Positions 34,026 through 42,253 of a stretch of DNA of 50,036 nt are shown here, piece after piece. The notes under the pieces are model-generated. The model had not been told where the DNA came from. It searched no databases and was given only the letters and a program-made list of their open reading frames with translations. Each line of letters starts with the position of its first letter. Position 1 is the stretch's first letter. The stretch covers positions 1 to 50,036 of the forward strand of contig NZ_ARQE01000008.1 in NCBI RefSeq assembly GCF_000382705.1, read 5' to 3'. The DNA is from Aureimonas ureilytica DSM 18598 = NBRC 106430 (GTDB lineage: Bacteria > Pseudomonadota > Alphaproteobacteria > Rhizobiales > Rhizobiaceae). Both the position numbers and the translations under genes were made by a program.

Positions 34026-35017
34026 CCTTCCTCGCCGCGACGCTCGCGCTCGGCACCTCGTTCGGCTCGCCCGCCGCCGCCGAGGACGCGATCTGCTACA
34101 ACTGCCCGCCGGAATGGGCCAACTGGGGCAAGATGCTGGACCAGGTCCGCGACAAGCTCGGCATCTCCATTCCCGGCGACAACAAGAATTCCGGCCAGGC
34201 GGTCGCGCAGCTCATCGCCGAGCGCCAGAGCCCCGTCGCCGACATCGCCTATCTCGGCATCAACGCCGGCATCTCGGCGGCCGCGCAGGGTCTCGTGCAG
34301 CCGTTCCGCCCCGAGCGCTTCGACGAGATCCCGGCGGGTCTGCGCGATGCGGACGCCCGCTGGTGGGCCGTGCATCAGGGCACGCTCGGCTTCTTCGTGA
34401 ATGTCGACGCGCTGAACGGCGCGCCGGTCCCGGCCTGCTGGGCCGACCTCGAGAAGCCTGCATACAACGGGCTCGTCGGCTATCTCGACCCGACGTCGGC
34501 GGCCGTCGGCTATGTCTCGGCCGTGGCGGCGAACCTCGCGCTCGGCGGAACGCTGGAGGACTTCTCCCCGGCGATCGACTATTTCGGCAAGCTCACGGAG
34601 AACGGCGCGATCGTCGCCAAGCAGACCTCCTACGCGCGAACCGTGTCCGGCGAGCTCCCGATCCTTCTCGACTACGACTTCAACGCCTACCGGGCGAAGT
34701 ACACCGAGAACGGCACGTTCGAATTCGTCATCCCCTGCGAGGGCACGGTGAGCTTTCCCTATGTGATGACGCTCGTCGAGGGCGCACCGCATGCGGAGGC
34801 CGCCAAGACGGTCCTGAACTACCTCCTCTCGGACGAGGGTCAGCTCTTCTGGACCACGGCCTACCTGCGCCCGGCCATCCCCGTCGAGATGCCCAAGGAC
34901 GTCGCCGACCGCTTCCTGCCGGCCAGCGAATACGCCCGTGCCAAGGACGTCGACTGGGCGAAGGCGCAGGCCGCCCAGGCCGCCTTCTCCGAGCGCTACC
35001 TCGCCGAAGTCCGCTGA
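34010..35017 (+). CDS. ABC transporter periplasmic binding protein, unknown solute
   Basis: 335 residues from the ATG at 34010, inside the end of the lacI-type gene. Signal peptide LTFLAATLALGTSFGSPAAAE. The mature protein starts with an unusual DAICYNCPPEWANWG stretch and has the two-lobe fold of the AfuA/PotD-like class (AYLGINAGISAAAQGLV, LVGYLDPTSAAVGYVSAVAANLALGG, CEGTVSFPYVMTLVEGAPHAEAAKTVLNYLLSDEGQ). Relatives bind iron, polyamines, thiamine or organophosphorus compounds. With a phosphodiesterase as last gene of the operon, a phosphodiester such as a glycerophospho-alcohol is a reasonable guess but not shown. Confidence 0.85.
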   Translation: MLFRLTFLAATLALGTSFGSPAAAEDAICYNCPPEWANWGKMLDQVRDKLGISIPGDNKNSGQAVAQLIAERQSPVADIAYLGINAGISAAAQGLVQPFRPERFDEIPAGLRDADARWWAVHQGTLGFFVNVDALNGAPVPACWADLEKPAYNGLVGYLDPTSAAVGYVSAVAANLALGGTLEDFSPAIDYFGKLTENGAIVAKQTSYARTVSGELPILLDYDFNAYRAKYTENGTFEFVIPCEGTVSFPYVMTLVEGAPHAEAAKTVLNYLLSDEGQLFWTTAYLRPAIPVEMPKDVADRFLPASEYARAKDVDWAKAQAAQAAFSERYLAEVR

Positions 35018-35077
35018 TCCCGCCCCGGCGGGCGGCCCGGCGCCGCCCGCCATCCCCCGCACACCGTCCGACACGCC

Positions 35078-35887
35078 ATGCGAACCCTTCGATTCGACCT
35101 TCTCCTGCTCCTGCCGCTCGCGATCTTCGCCCTCGCCTTCCTCCTGATCCCGCTGGCCTATCTCGCGGTGGAGGCGGCCGGCGGCGCGCGCGGGCCGGCG
35201 GCGTTCCTCGCCATCCTCACCGAGCCGCGATACCGCGAGAGCCTCCTCGCGACGCTCGCCCTCGCGCTCGTCACCACGGCGGCGACGCTGGCGGTCGCCA
35301 CGATCGCCGCGCAGACGCTCGCCAACCGGCGGTTTCCCGGTCGCGGACTGCTCCTCTCGCTGCTCGCCTTTCCCCTCGCCTTCCCCGGCGTCGTGGTGGC
35401 CTTTCTCGTCATCCTGCTGGGCGGGCGGCTCGGCCTCGTCGGCAGCGTGAGCCGGGCGCTGACCGGCACGAACGTCGTCTTCGCCTATTCGCTCGTCGGT
35501 CTCTTCCTCGGCTATCTCTACTTCTCCGTGCCGCGCGTCCTGCTGACCGTGCTCGCGGCCGCCGAGAAGCTCGACCCGTCGCTCGTCGAGGCGGCCCGCT
35601 CGCTCGGTGCCGGGCCGCTCGCCATCCAGCGCGACGTCGTGCTCCCCGCGCTTTTTCCCGCCATGTATGCCGGCGGAGCGCTGTGCTTCGCCACGGCCAT
35701 GGGCGCCTTCGGCACCGCCTTCACGCTGGCGACGCGCGTCGATGTCGTGCCCATGCTGATCTACACCGAGTTCACGCTCGCCACGAACGCCTCGATGGCC
35801 GCCGCGCTCTCCATCACCCTCGGCCTCATCACCTGGGCCGCCTTGGCGCTGGCCCGAACGGGAGCGCTCCGCGATGCCTCGCTCTGA
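35078..35887 (+). CDS. ABC transporter permease (first subunit)
   Basis: 269 residues with about six hydrophobic spans: LLLLLPLAIFALAFLLIPLAYLAVE first, then SLLSLLAFPLAFPGVVVAFLVILLGG. The EAA-type loop VEAARSLGAGPLAIQRDVVLPALFPAMYAGG contacts the ATPase. It is of the PotB/ThiP/AfuB class. The gene begins 60 bases after the binding protein and overlaps the next permease by 14 bases. Confidence 0.9.
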   Translation: MRTLRFDLLLLLPLAIFALAFLLIPLAYLAVEAAGGARGPAAFLAILTEPRYRESLLATLALALVTTAATLAVATIAAQTLANRRFPGRGLLLSLLAFPLAFPGVVVAFLVILLGGRLGLVGSVSRALTGTNVVFAYSLVGLFLGYLYFSVPRVLLTVLAAAEKLDPSLVEAARSLGAGPLAIQRDVVLPALFPAMYAGGALCFATAMGAFGTAFTLATRVDVVPMLIYTEFTLATNASMAAALSITLGLITWAALALARTGALRDASL

Positions 35888-36677
35888 CATGCGCTGGACG
35901 ACGCTGGCCGGCATCCTCGTCACCGCTCTCCTCGTCCTGTTCCTCGTGCTCCCGGTCGCGTTGTCGGCGATCGCCGGCCTCAGCGTCAGCTATGCGCGCG
36001 GTTTCGACGCCGGGTTCACGCTGCGATGGGTCGGCGAGGTCTGGAGCCTTTATTCCGATACGATGCTGCGCAGCCTGGCGGTCGCCGGCATGACGCTGGC
36101 GGCGACGCTCGCGATCGGGGTTCCGGGTGCCTACGCGCTGGCCCGGCGTGGCGGCCGGCTGGCGCGGGTGGTGGAAGAGATCGTCACCCTTCCCGTCGCG
36201 ATCCCCGGCCTCGCGCTCGCCCTCGGGCTGCTCTTCGCCTATGGCAGCTTCGCCGCGTTCCGGCAGTCGACGATCTTCCTCGTCGTCGGACACACGCTCT
36301 TCACCCTGCCCTTCATGATGCGGGCGGTCGGCGCGACGCTGGAGACGATCGACTGGCGCGTTCTGGACGAAGGGGCCGCAAGCCTCGGCGCCTCGGCGTC
36401 CCGCCGCTTCCTCGACGTGGTGCTGCCCAACATCCGGCCCGGGGTCCTCGCCGGCGCGCTCACCGTGGTCACCCTGTCGATCGGCGAGTTCAACCTGTCC
36501 TGGATGCTGCACACCCCCCTGACCAAGACGCTGCCCGTCGGCCTCGCGGACGCCTATGCGTCGATGCGGCTGGAGATCGCGTCCGCCTACACGCTCGTGT
36601 TCCTCCTGATGATCGTTCCCCTTCTCGTCGGTCTCCAATTCGCGGCGGGCCTCAGTGAAAGGCGCTTCGCCCGATGA
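35874..36677 (+). CDS. ABC transporter permease (second subunit)
   Basis: 267 residues from the ATG at 35874; an in-frame ATG six codons later is an alternative. Six hydrophobic spans, with the ATPase-contact loop LDEGAASLGASASRRFLDVVLPNIRPGVLAGALTV. PotC/AfuB class partner of the preceding permease. Its TGA overlaps the ATG of the ATPase gene (ATGA), marking coupled translation. Confidence 0.9.
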   Translation: MPRSDMRWTTLAGILVTALLVLFLVLPVALSAIAGLSVSYARGFDAGFTLRWVGEVWSLYSDTMLRSLAVAGMTLAATLAIGVPGAYALARRGGRLARVVEEIVTLPVAIPGLALALGLLFAYGSFAAFRQSTIFLVVGHTLFTLPFMMRAVGATLETIDWRVLDEGAASLGASASRRFLDVVLPNIRPGVLAGALTVVTLSIGEFNLSWMLHTPLTKTLPVGLADAYASMRLEIASAYTLVFLLMIVPLLVGLQFAAGLSERRFAR

Positions 36678-37750
36678 CCCATCCCTCCCGAGACGGCCTG
36701 CACGGCACCGCCGTGTCCATCCGTTCGCTCACCAAGACCTTCCAGGGCGCTCCGGCCCTGGCGGGGATCGACATCGAGATTCCCGCCGGCGAGATCCTGA
36801 CCCTTCTCGGCCCGTCCGGCTGCGGCAAGACCACGCTGCTGCGCATCATCGCGGGGCTGGAGCGGCCGGACGGGCCGGACATGGTCCGCTTCGACGGCGA
36901 GGACGTCTCGCATGTGCCGATCGAGCGGCGTCAGGTCGGCATGGTGTTCCAGTCCTATGCCCTGTTTCCCAACATGACCGTCGCCGAGAACGTCGCCTAC
37001 GGGCTCAAGGTGCGGCGGGTCCCGGAACCTGAGCGCGAGCGCGAGGCCCGTCGCCTCATGGAGGTCGTCGGCATCTCCGATCTGGCGAACCGACGCATCT
37101 CGCAGGTGTCCGGCGGCCAGCGCCAGCGCATCGCGCTGGCCCGCGCCCTCGCCATCCGGCCGCGCATCCTGCTGCTCGACGAGCCGCTGTCCGCGCTCGA
37201 CGCGGTGCTGCGCGAGCGCCTGCGCGCCGAGATCGGCGAGCTCCTGCGCGAGGTCGGCATCACGGCGGTCTACGTCACGCACGACCAGGCCGAGGCCATG
37301 GCGATCGGCGACCGGATCGCCGTCATGGAGAAGGGGCGGATTTCGCAGATCGGCGCGCCCCGCGACATCTACCAGCACCCCGCCAACCCCTTCGTCGCCC
37401 GCTTCGTCGGCACGATGAACCGGATCGACGCGGCCGTCGCGAACGGCGCCTTGCGGGCGGGCGACGGCGAGACCTGGCTCTCGATGCCGCGCGGCGGCGA
37501 CGACCGGGCGACGACCGTCTGGTTCCGGCCGGAAGCGCTGAGGCCGACCGCGGCCGCCGGCCCGCAGATCCGCGCGCGCATCGCCGCGGCCAGCTTCCTC
37601 GGCCCGACGCAGCGGCTCGCCGTCACCATCGGCGGGGGAACGCAGACGATCCTCGTCGACCTCCCCGCCTCGCCCCCCCTCGCGCCCGGCGGGATCGTCG
37701 AGCTCGCGCTCGATCCCGCCGACCTCTTCGAATACGACCGACAGGCCTGA
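36674..37750 (+). CDS. ABC transporter ATPase, PotA/FbpC-like
   Basis: 358 residues. Walker A GPSGCGKTT near 57, Q-loop VFQSYALFPNMTVAENVAYGL, signature VSGGQRQRIALARALA, Walker B ILLLDEPLSALD, H-loop YVTHDQAEAMAIGDRI. A C-terminal TOBE-like regulatory domain (about 270-358) ends in LALDPADLFEYDRQA. It powers the importer formed by the two permeases. The next gene, the phosphodiesterase, starts 8 bases downstream. Confidence 0.93.
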   Translation: MTHPSRDGLHGTAVSIRSLTKTFQGAPALAGIDIEIPAGEILTLLGPSGCGKTTLLRIIAGLERPDGPDMVRFDGEDVSHVPIERRQVGMVFQSYALFPNMTVAENVAYGLKVRRVPEPEREREARRLMEVVGISDLANRRISQVSGGQRQRIALARALAIRPRILLLDEPLSALDAVLRERLRAEIGELLREVGITAVYVTHDQAEAMAIGDRIAVMEKGRISQIGAPRDIYQHPANPFVARFVGTMNRIDAAVANGALRAGDGETWLSMPRGGDDRATTVWFRPEALRPTAAAGPQIRARIAAASFLGPTQRLAVTIGGGTQTILVDLPASPPLAPGGIVELALDPADLFEYDRQA

Positions 37751-37758
37751 TCCCACCG

Positions 37759-38580
37759 ATGCTCATCGCCCAGATTTCCGATCTCCACGTCCGCCCCGCC
37801 GGCCAACTCGCCTACGGCGTCAGCGAGACCAACCCGTTCCTGGAGCGGGCCGTCCACGCGCTCCTGCGCCTCGACCCCGCGCCCGACTGCGTCCTCGTGA
37901 CCGGCGACATCACGGATTGCGGCCTTGCGGAGGAATACGCCATCGCCGCCGCCCTCCTCGCCCGCCTGCCCTGCCCGGTCTACTGCATCCCCGGCAACCA
38001 TGACCGACGCGAGCCCTTTCGCGCCGCCTTCGCCCCGGCCGGCTATCTCCCCGCCGCGGGCGCGCTGAACTACGTCGTCGACCGCGGCCGGGTGCGCATC
38101 GTCGCGCTCGACAGCCTCGTGCCCGGCGAAAGCGGCGGGGCCTTGAGCCCGGCGACGCTCGCCTTCCTCCGTGCGGCGCTCGACGACGCGCCCGACCGGC
38201 CGACGCTGGTGATGCTCCATCACCCGCCCTTCGAGACCGGGATCGCCCATATGGACCGCGTCACGCTGACAGCGGGCCGCGACGGACTGGAGGCGATCGT
38301 CTCGGCGCATCCCCAGGTCGAGCGCGTCCTGTGCGGACATGTCCATCGATCGATCCAGACCCGGTTCGCCGGAACGATCGCGCAGTCCGCCCCCTCGGTC
38401 GCCCATCAGGTGGCCTTCGACCTGCGAGCGGACGGCGCGTCGTGCTTCGTCCTGGAGCCGCCGGCCTTTCTCGTTCACCGCCTCGGCGAGGCCGGTGTCG
38501 TGACGCACGAGGTCGAGGTCGATCGCGCGCCGGGACCGTTCCCGTTCGTGCTGCCGGCCGACTACCCCGGACGCCGCTGA
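37759..38580 (+). CDS. GpdQ/CpdA-like metallophosphodiesterase
   Basis: 273 residues. Binuclear metallophosphoesterase motifs are complete and in order: ISDLHVRPAG (D-x-H), VLVTGDITDCG (GD), IPGNHDRR (GNHD), LMLHHPPF-like MLHHPPFETGIAHMD, and LCGHVHRSI (GHxH). Size and the HPPFETG region match the glycerophosphodiesterase GpdQ and class III cAMP phosphodiesterases. No signal peptide, so it is cytosolic. As the last gene of the lacI-ABC operon it probably hydrolyses the imported solute or a product of it. The substrate is unproven. Confidence 0.88.
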   Translation: MLIAQISDLHVRPAGQLAYGVSETNPFLERAVHALLRLDPAPDCVLVTGDITDCGLAEEYAIAAALLARLPCPVYCIPGNHDRREPFRAAFAPAGYLPAAGALNYVVDRGRVRIVALDSLVPGESGGALSPATLAFLRAALDDAPDRPTLVMLHHPPFETGIAHMDRVTLTAGRDGLEAIVSAHPQVERVLCGHVHRSIQTRFAGTIAQSAPSVAHQVAFDLRADGASCFVLEPPAFLVHRLGEAGVVTHEVEVDRAPGPFPFVLPADYPGRR

Positions 38581-38662
38581 TCCGTCAGCCGTGCCAGCTT
38601 GGCTGGAGCCCTCGGAACAGCGACGTCTCGGGACGATGAAAGGGGACGTCGCGTCCGCTCGG

Positions 38663-39175
38663 TCAGCGGACTTTCCGGCTCCGCTCGAGCACAGGTCGAT
38701 GTCCGGCTTCGTCGAAAGCGCCGGACACGGCGCCCTTTTCATTGGGCACCGGATTCATGCCTTCGTTCGCCGTCCGGTCGACGGGCCAGCCCGGATAAGG
38801 TTCCGCATTCTGGCGCTTCAAGTCGAGGGCACGTCGGGCGTTGGCACGCAGATCGCTTCGCGCCGCCTTCGCCTTGCGGCGCGCGCTCTCCTTGTTGGCC
38901 CGCTTCAGCGCGGCGGCAAGAAGTTCCCCTTTGCCGGTGGACCCCGTGTTGTCGGCGGCGGGGCGCTGCCCCGAAGGAGCCGCCTTGCCCCGCATCTCGC
39001 GCCGCTGCCGCCGCGCTATGCCCTGGGCACGGTCGCGCGTATCGCGCAGCCGGCGCACGAGATCGCCGAGTTCGGCTTCTTCCAGTTGCCCCAAGCCGGG
39101 ATGTCGCGCGCGCTCCACAAGGTCGAGTTCATCCTTCGAGAGCAATCGCTGTTCGTGACGTCGCGTCCGGGCCAT
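38663..39175 (-). CDS. Conserved hypothetical, basic charged protein
   Basis: 170 residues from the ATG at 39175, chosen because AGGAGG stands 4 bases upstream; the open frame to 39268 has no such site. Very rich in Arg, Lys, Ala and Glu, with predicted long helices: RRHEQRLLSKDELDLVERARHPGLGQLEEAELGDLVRRLRDTRDR then RRQRREMRGKA and AALKRANKESARRKAK. Rhizobia carry similar proteins of unknown role; nucleic-acid or ribosome association would suit the charge but is speculation. A TATACT hexamer at 39193-39198 on the minus strand could be its -10 box. Confidence 0.7.
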   Translation of the reverse strand: MARTRRHEQRLLSKDELDLVERARHPGLGQLEEAELGDLVRRLRDTRDRAQGIARRQRREMRGKAAPSGQRPAADNTGSTGKGELLAAALKRANKESARRKAKAARSDLRANARRALDLKRQNAEPYPGWPVDRTANEGMNPVPNEKGAVSGAFDEAGHRPVLERSRKVR

Positions 39176-39509
39176 TTGACCTCCTGTTTCCAAGTATACG
39201 CCTCCCAAACTCGTCCGCGCGGACGGAGTTGCGGCACGTGGAGTTGAACAGGCTTCAAGATGGGTCAAAGAACATCACGGTTCCGCCATCTCGAAACCTG
39301 GTCGGAGCAGCGCGGCGTTCCACTCCCCTCTGCTGCATCGTTCCCGGCAAATACTGGCCGAAAGCCCTTCCCTTTCTCGAGCCTCGATCGCGACGCTGCC
39401 ATTGCACCATCATTCGCGAGAACCGATCGGTCATAAGGCAACTTTCTGCTGGCGGAGTAGCGGCGCCCAAGCATTGGAAACGTGGCGGTGCGAGCGGGTG
39501 GTTCGATCG
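39176..39509. other. Intergenic stretch with one hairpin, no supported gene
   Basis: 334 bases between two minus-strand genes. The hairpin ACTCGTCCGC/GCGGACGGAGT at 39209-39229 (one bulged base) sits about 35 bases before the downstream gene's start and could be an operator or the end of the kinase transcript. Small frames in this stretch show no ribosome site or family resemblance. Confidence 0.4.
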
Positions 39510-40853
39510 TCAGAGCCCGCCTGGGCCCATGCCGACATGCGCGGCGACCATCGATCGCACGTCGACCCGTGCCTCAAGGCGCGCCGCGAGGAGCGCGATG
39601 CCGCTGATCTTGCGCTGAACGAAGAGCGTGTCGGTCGGCGGCACGTGCCAGGTCTCGCGGTCGCCCGCCACCGTGGCGGCCTGATCGCGGACGAGGGCGA
39701 GGACGCGCCGGTCGGTAAAATCGAACGGGCCCGCCTTCGAAGCCTCGCTCACGATGAGCCCGATCATGCGATCGATCAGAACCTCGTGCCGCCGGACGGC
39801 GGCCTCGCCGAGGAAACCCGCATCCATCGCGGCCTTCTTCACCGCTCCGCCGTCGCCGGAAAGGCCGGCCGCCAAAAGCGTGCGATAGGCCTGCGCCGTC
39901 GCCGCCGAGACCGGGCGCGTCGCGCCGAAGTCGAGAAGCACGATCTTTCCTGTCGCAGGCTGGTATCGGAAATTCGCGAAATTGGGATCGGTCTGCATCA
40001 CCCGCAAGCGGAAGAGTTCGTCGAGAACGAGTTCGATCAGGAGGGCCGCGATGCGATCGCGCTCGGCCTGCGGCGCGCCGACCATGTCCTCGACCGGCAC
40101 GCTCTCGACGAAGGACATGGCGAGGACCTTGTCGGTCGTGAAGTCCGGCGCCAGGGTCGGCACCACGAAGGCGTCGCGATCGGCCAGGAGACGCCCGTAG
40201 GCCTCCATCTGGGCACCCTCGCGCCGATAGTCGGTCTCCTCGTGCAGTTGCGCCTTCGCCTCGGCCAGGAGAGGCGCGATGTCGAGTCTGGCGGGCAGGA
40301 GACCGGACATGCGCAGGAGCGTCGCGACATTGTCGACATCGGCGTCGATGCTGCCGCGAACGCCGGGATACTGGACCTTGATCGCCAGCTCGCGTCCGTC
40401 GAGCGTCATGGCCCGGTGGACCTGACCGATGGAGGCCGCGGCGATGGGTCGGTCGTCGAACCGCTGGAAGCGGATGCGCCACTCGCGCCCCCATTCGGCA
40501 GCGAGCATGCGCTGGAGCTGAACCGGCGGCATGGGATCGGCCGAAGCCCGAAGCCGGGCCATGAGCTGGGCGAGTTCGGGGGGCAGCGCGTCGCCCGCGT
40601 CCATCGAGATCATCTGCCCGAGCTTCATCGCCGCACCGCGTAGGTGCGACAGGCGGTCGGCGACCCGGAGCAGGTTGCCGGGCGTCAGCAGCATGTCGCG
40701 CATGGCCGGGCGCTCGCCGTCCGCGAGGCGCCGAGCGCCCTCGACGAGCATCCCGCCCGCAAGCCCGCCGGCGAGCCGTCCGAACTGCCCGAGCCGCGAC
40801 AGGCGACCGCTCGGCACCGGGCGCCCCTTCGCGCCGTCCCCTCGTTCGCTCAT
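39510..40853 (-). CDS. UbiB/ABC1 (AarF/ADCK) family atypical kinase
   Basis: 447 residues from the ATG at 40853. Family motifs are clear: KxGQ helix (GAAMKLGQMISMDAGDALPPEL), the Ala-rich nucleotide loop AAASIGQVHRA, the invariant lysine in ELAIKVQYPG, the ExD-type LHEETDYRREGAQMEAY, the catalytic QTDPNFANFRY and metal-binding LLDFGATR. Members support ubiquinone biosynthesis or act in lipid homeostasis as ATPases. It is shorter than true UbiB and lacks the C-terminal membrane helices, so it belongs to the soluble branch. It follows the DUF427 gene in the same direction, 4 bases apart. Confidence 0.9.
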   Translation of the reverse strand: MSERGDGAKGRPVPSGRLSRLGQFGRLAGGLAGGMLVEGARRLADGERPAMRDMLLTPGNLLRVADRLSHLRGAAMKLGQMISMDAGDALPPELAQLMARLRASADPMPPVQLQRMLAAEWGREWRIRFQRFDDRPIAAASIGQVHRAMTLDGRELAIKVQYPGVRGSIDADVDNVATLLRMSGLLPARLDIAPLLAEAKAQLHEETDYRREGAQMEAYGRLLADRDAFVVPTLAPDFTTDKVLAMSFVESVPVEDMVGAPQAERDRIAALLIELVLDELFRLRVMQTDPNFANFRYQPATGKIVLLDFGATRPVSAATAQAYRTLLAAGLSGDGGAVKKAAMDAGFLGEAAVRRHEVLIDRMIGLIVSEASKAGPFDFTDRRVLALVRDQAATVAGDRETWHVPPTDTLFVQRKISGIALLAARLEARVDVRSMVAAHVGMGPGGL

Positions 40854-40857
40854 GGCC

Positions 40858-41352
40858 TCACCATCCCGCGCTGCCGGCGTCACCCTTGAATGGGCCTGCA
40901 AAACTGTCGGTGATCCAGCCGCCGTAGAACGTGCCGGGCTGCGGCGTCACGATCTGCCCGTCGACCGAGCAGCGGTCGAACGGTCGCGCATAGAAGGCGA
41001 CGTGATCCGTCAGGAGGACGAAGGCGGGCGTCGGCGAAGGGTAACTCCATCCGACCCGCTCGATCACCTCGCCGTCCACCACGACGTCCCAGTAGACCGC
41101 CGCACCCTTCCATTCGCAGAAGGAGCTGCCTTCGGCCCGGCGCAGAATGCCGGGTTCGATATCCTCTCGGGGAATGTAATAGCTGGGCGGATGGCTGGTC
41201 TCGAGCGTGCGGATCGTCCGCCGGCTGTCCGCGATCCGGCGCCCTCCATGCTCGATGACGATATGGGCGCGCGTCGGCTGGGCGATGGCGGGCCGGGGGA
41301 AGGACCAGACGCTTTCCTGTCCGGCCGCGATCGGATCGGGCTTGGGTCTCAT
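40858..41352 (-). CDS. DUF427-domain protein
   Basis: 164 residues from the ATG at 41352, which overlaps the stop of the DCC-family gene (ATGA). DUF427 marks: IVIEHGGRRIADSRRTIRTLETSHPPSYYIPREDI, SSFCEWKGAAVYWDVVVDGE, VGWSYPSPTP and VAFYARPFDRCSVDG. The family is a small beta-rich fold with no settled enzymatic role. Co-transcription with a thiol-disulfide-type protein and a UbiB-like kinase hints at a redox or quinone link; this is inference only. Confidence 0.88.
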   Translation of the reverse strand: MRPKPDPIAAGQESVWSFPRPAIAQPTRAHIVIEHGGRRIADSRRTIRTLETSHPPSYYIPREDIEPGILRRAEGSSFCEWKGAAVYWDVVVDGEVIERVGWSYPSPTPAFVLLTDHVAFYARPFDRCSVDGQIVTPQPGTFYGGWITDSFAGPFKGDAGSAGW

Positions 41353-41711
41353 GGGCGTTCCAGACGGCGGGCAAGCGTCTGCAGCGCGGGGCGCGCTCGC
41401 AGGAAGGCACGGTAGAGGGGCTCGAGCAGCGCCGACGCGAGCGGGCTTCGGAACGCGAGCCCGAGCGGGCGAAACATCGGAATGGCCCGCCACATGGCCG
41501 CGAAGGCTTGGGCGCCGCTGAGCAGGCGCCCGTTCTCCGACGCGTGGAAGCGGGCGAGGAGCTCACCCCGATCGAGCGGGCACGCCGCCGGCTCGGCCTG
41601 CTCGATATCCACGAAGCGGATCGCGCCGCGACGATCGAGGCGCCGCATCAGGGCGATCTCGCGTCGGCACAAGGGGCAGGATCCATCAAACCAGACCGTG
41701 AGTTCTGACAT
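41349..41711 (-). CDS. DCC-family (DUF393) thiol-disulfide oxidoreductase-like protein
   Basis: 120 residues from the ATG at 41711; the frame extends upstream but conserved sequence begins here. The defining start is VWFDGSCPLCRREIALMRRLD, giving the DxxCPxC active-site motif, then IRFVDIEQ. The C-terminal ARFHASENGRLLSGAQAFAAMWRAIP stretch is the usual partner motif. DCC proteins are thioredoxin-like; function is not established. First gene of a three-gene minus-strand operon with DUF427 and UbiB-like genes. Confidence 0.88.
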   Translation of the reverse strand: MSELTVWFDGSCPLCRREIALMRRLDRRGAIRFVDIEQAEPAACPLDRGELLARFHASENGRLLSGAQAFAAMWRAIPMFRPLGLAFRSPLASALLEPLYRAFLRARPALQTLARRLERP

Positions 41712-42253
41712 GCACAGGAGATGGGGCCGTCGATCCCGGAAGTCGCGCCCTTCAGCCTGCGGCAGATCGCGCTCGATCCGCCTTCCGCCCGCTCCCACCC
41801 GGCGCGGTGCTTCGTCACGCGACGCGGTTATCGATCGTCGCCGCCGCAAAGTGGCCACGCTGGCCGTCCGCAAGGTCGATCCATCCCCCTTCGATCGAAG
41901 ACCGACCCGTTTCTTGGGATGCAGGCGCTTGGAAGGCCAGCCTCCGCGAACCTGTCCCTGATTTTGGCCGCCTTGTCCCATGATGCCGGGTCCGCGACAG
42001 CTGCGGCCGGTATGTCGACGAAACGTAACGGAAGGCCGGGCGGGCCGCGGATGTAGCCCTGTCGTGCGATCGGTGATCACGGCGAGAGGCTCGCTGTCTG
42101 GCAGGCGGATCGGAAGCACGCTTCGTCGGACGGCTGTTTGGGATGCTCACGGCCTGCGAGCACGGAACCCACTCATAAAAACATGATTGTGATTGTCATG
42201 TTATGCGGCTAAAGAGTCCCGAGTGTTGACGTTGCGAAAGAGGGCCGCCGAAA
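41712..42253. other. 542-bp divergent intergenic region upstream of the ferric-chelate importer
   Basis: Lies between the divergent DCC-family and importer genes. Apart from the operator-like palindrome near its right end (42180-42202) no gene, RNA or repeat could be supported. Several frames are open but have no ribosome site or family resemblance, as expected at this GC content. Confidence 0.5.
42180..42202 (+). promoter_or_regulatory. Palindromic operator candidate before the iron-type ABC genes
   Basis: AACATGA (42180-42186) and TCATGTT (42196-42202) form a perfect dyad around nine bases TTGTGATTG in an AT-rich island about 50 bases before the start codon. The site resembles metal-regulator boxes (Fur/Mur/Zur superfamily or Irr) in length and symmetry. 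It matches none of the canonical consensus sequences exactly, so the regulator is open. Confidence 0.5.

Noticed and set aside
34010-37750. Reading the ABC importer as a ferric iron (AfuABC) or polyamine transporter by family alone
   Set aside because: The family is too broad, and the fused operon with a phosphodiesterase and LacI regulator does not fit a standard iron or polyamine locus, so the solute was left open.
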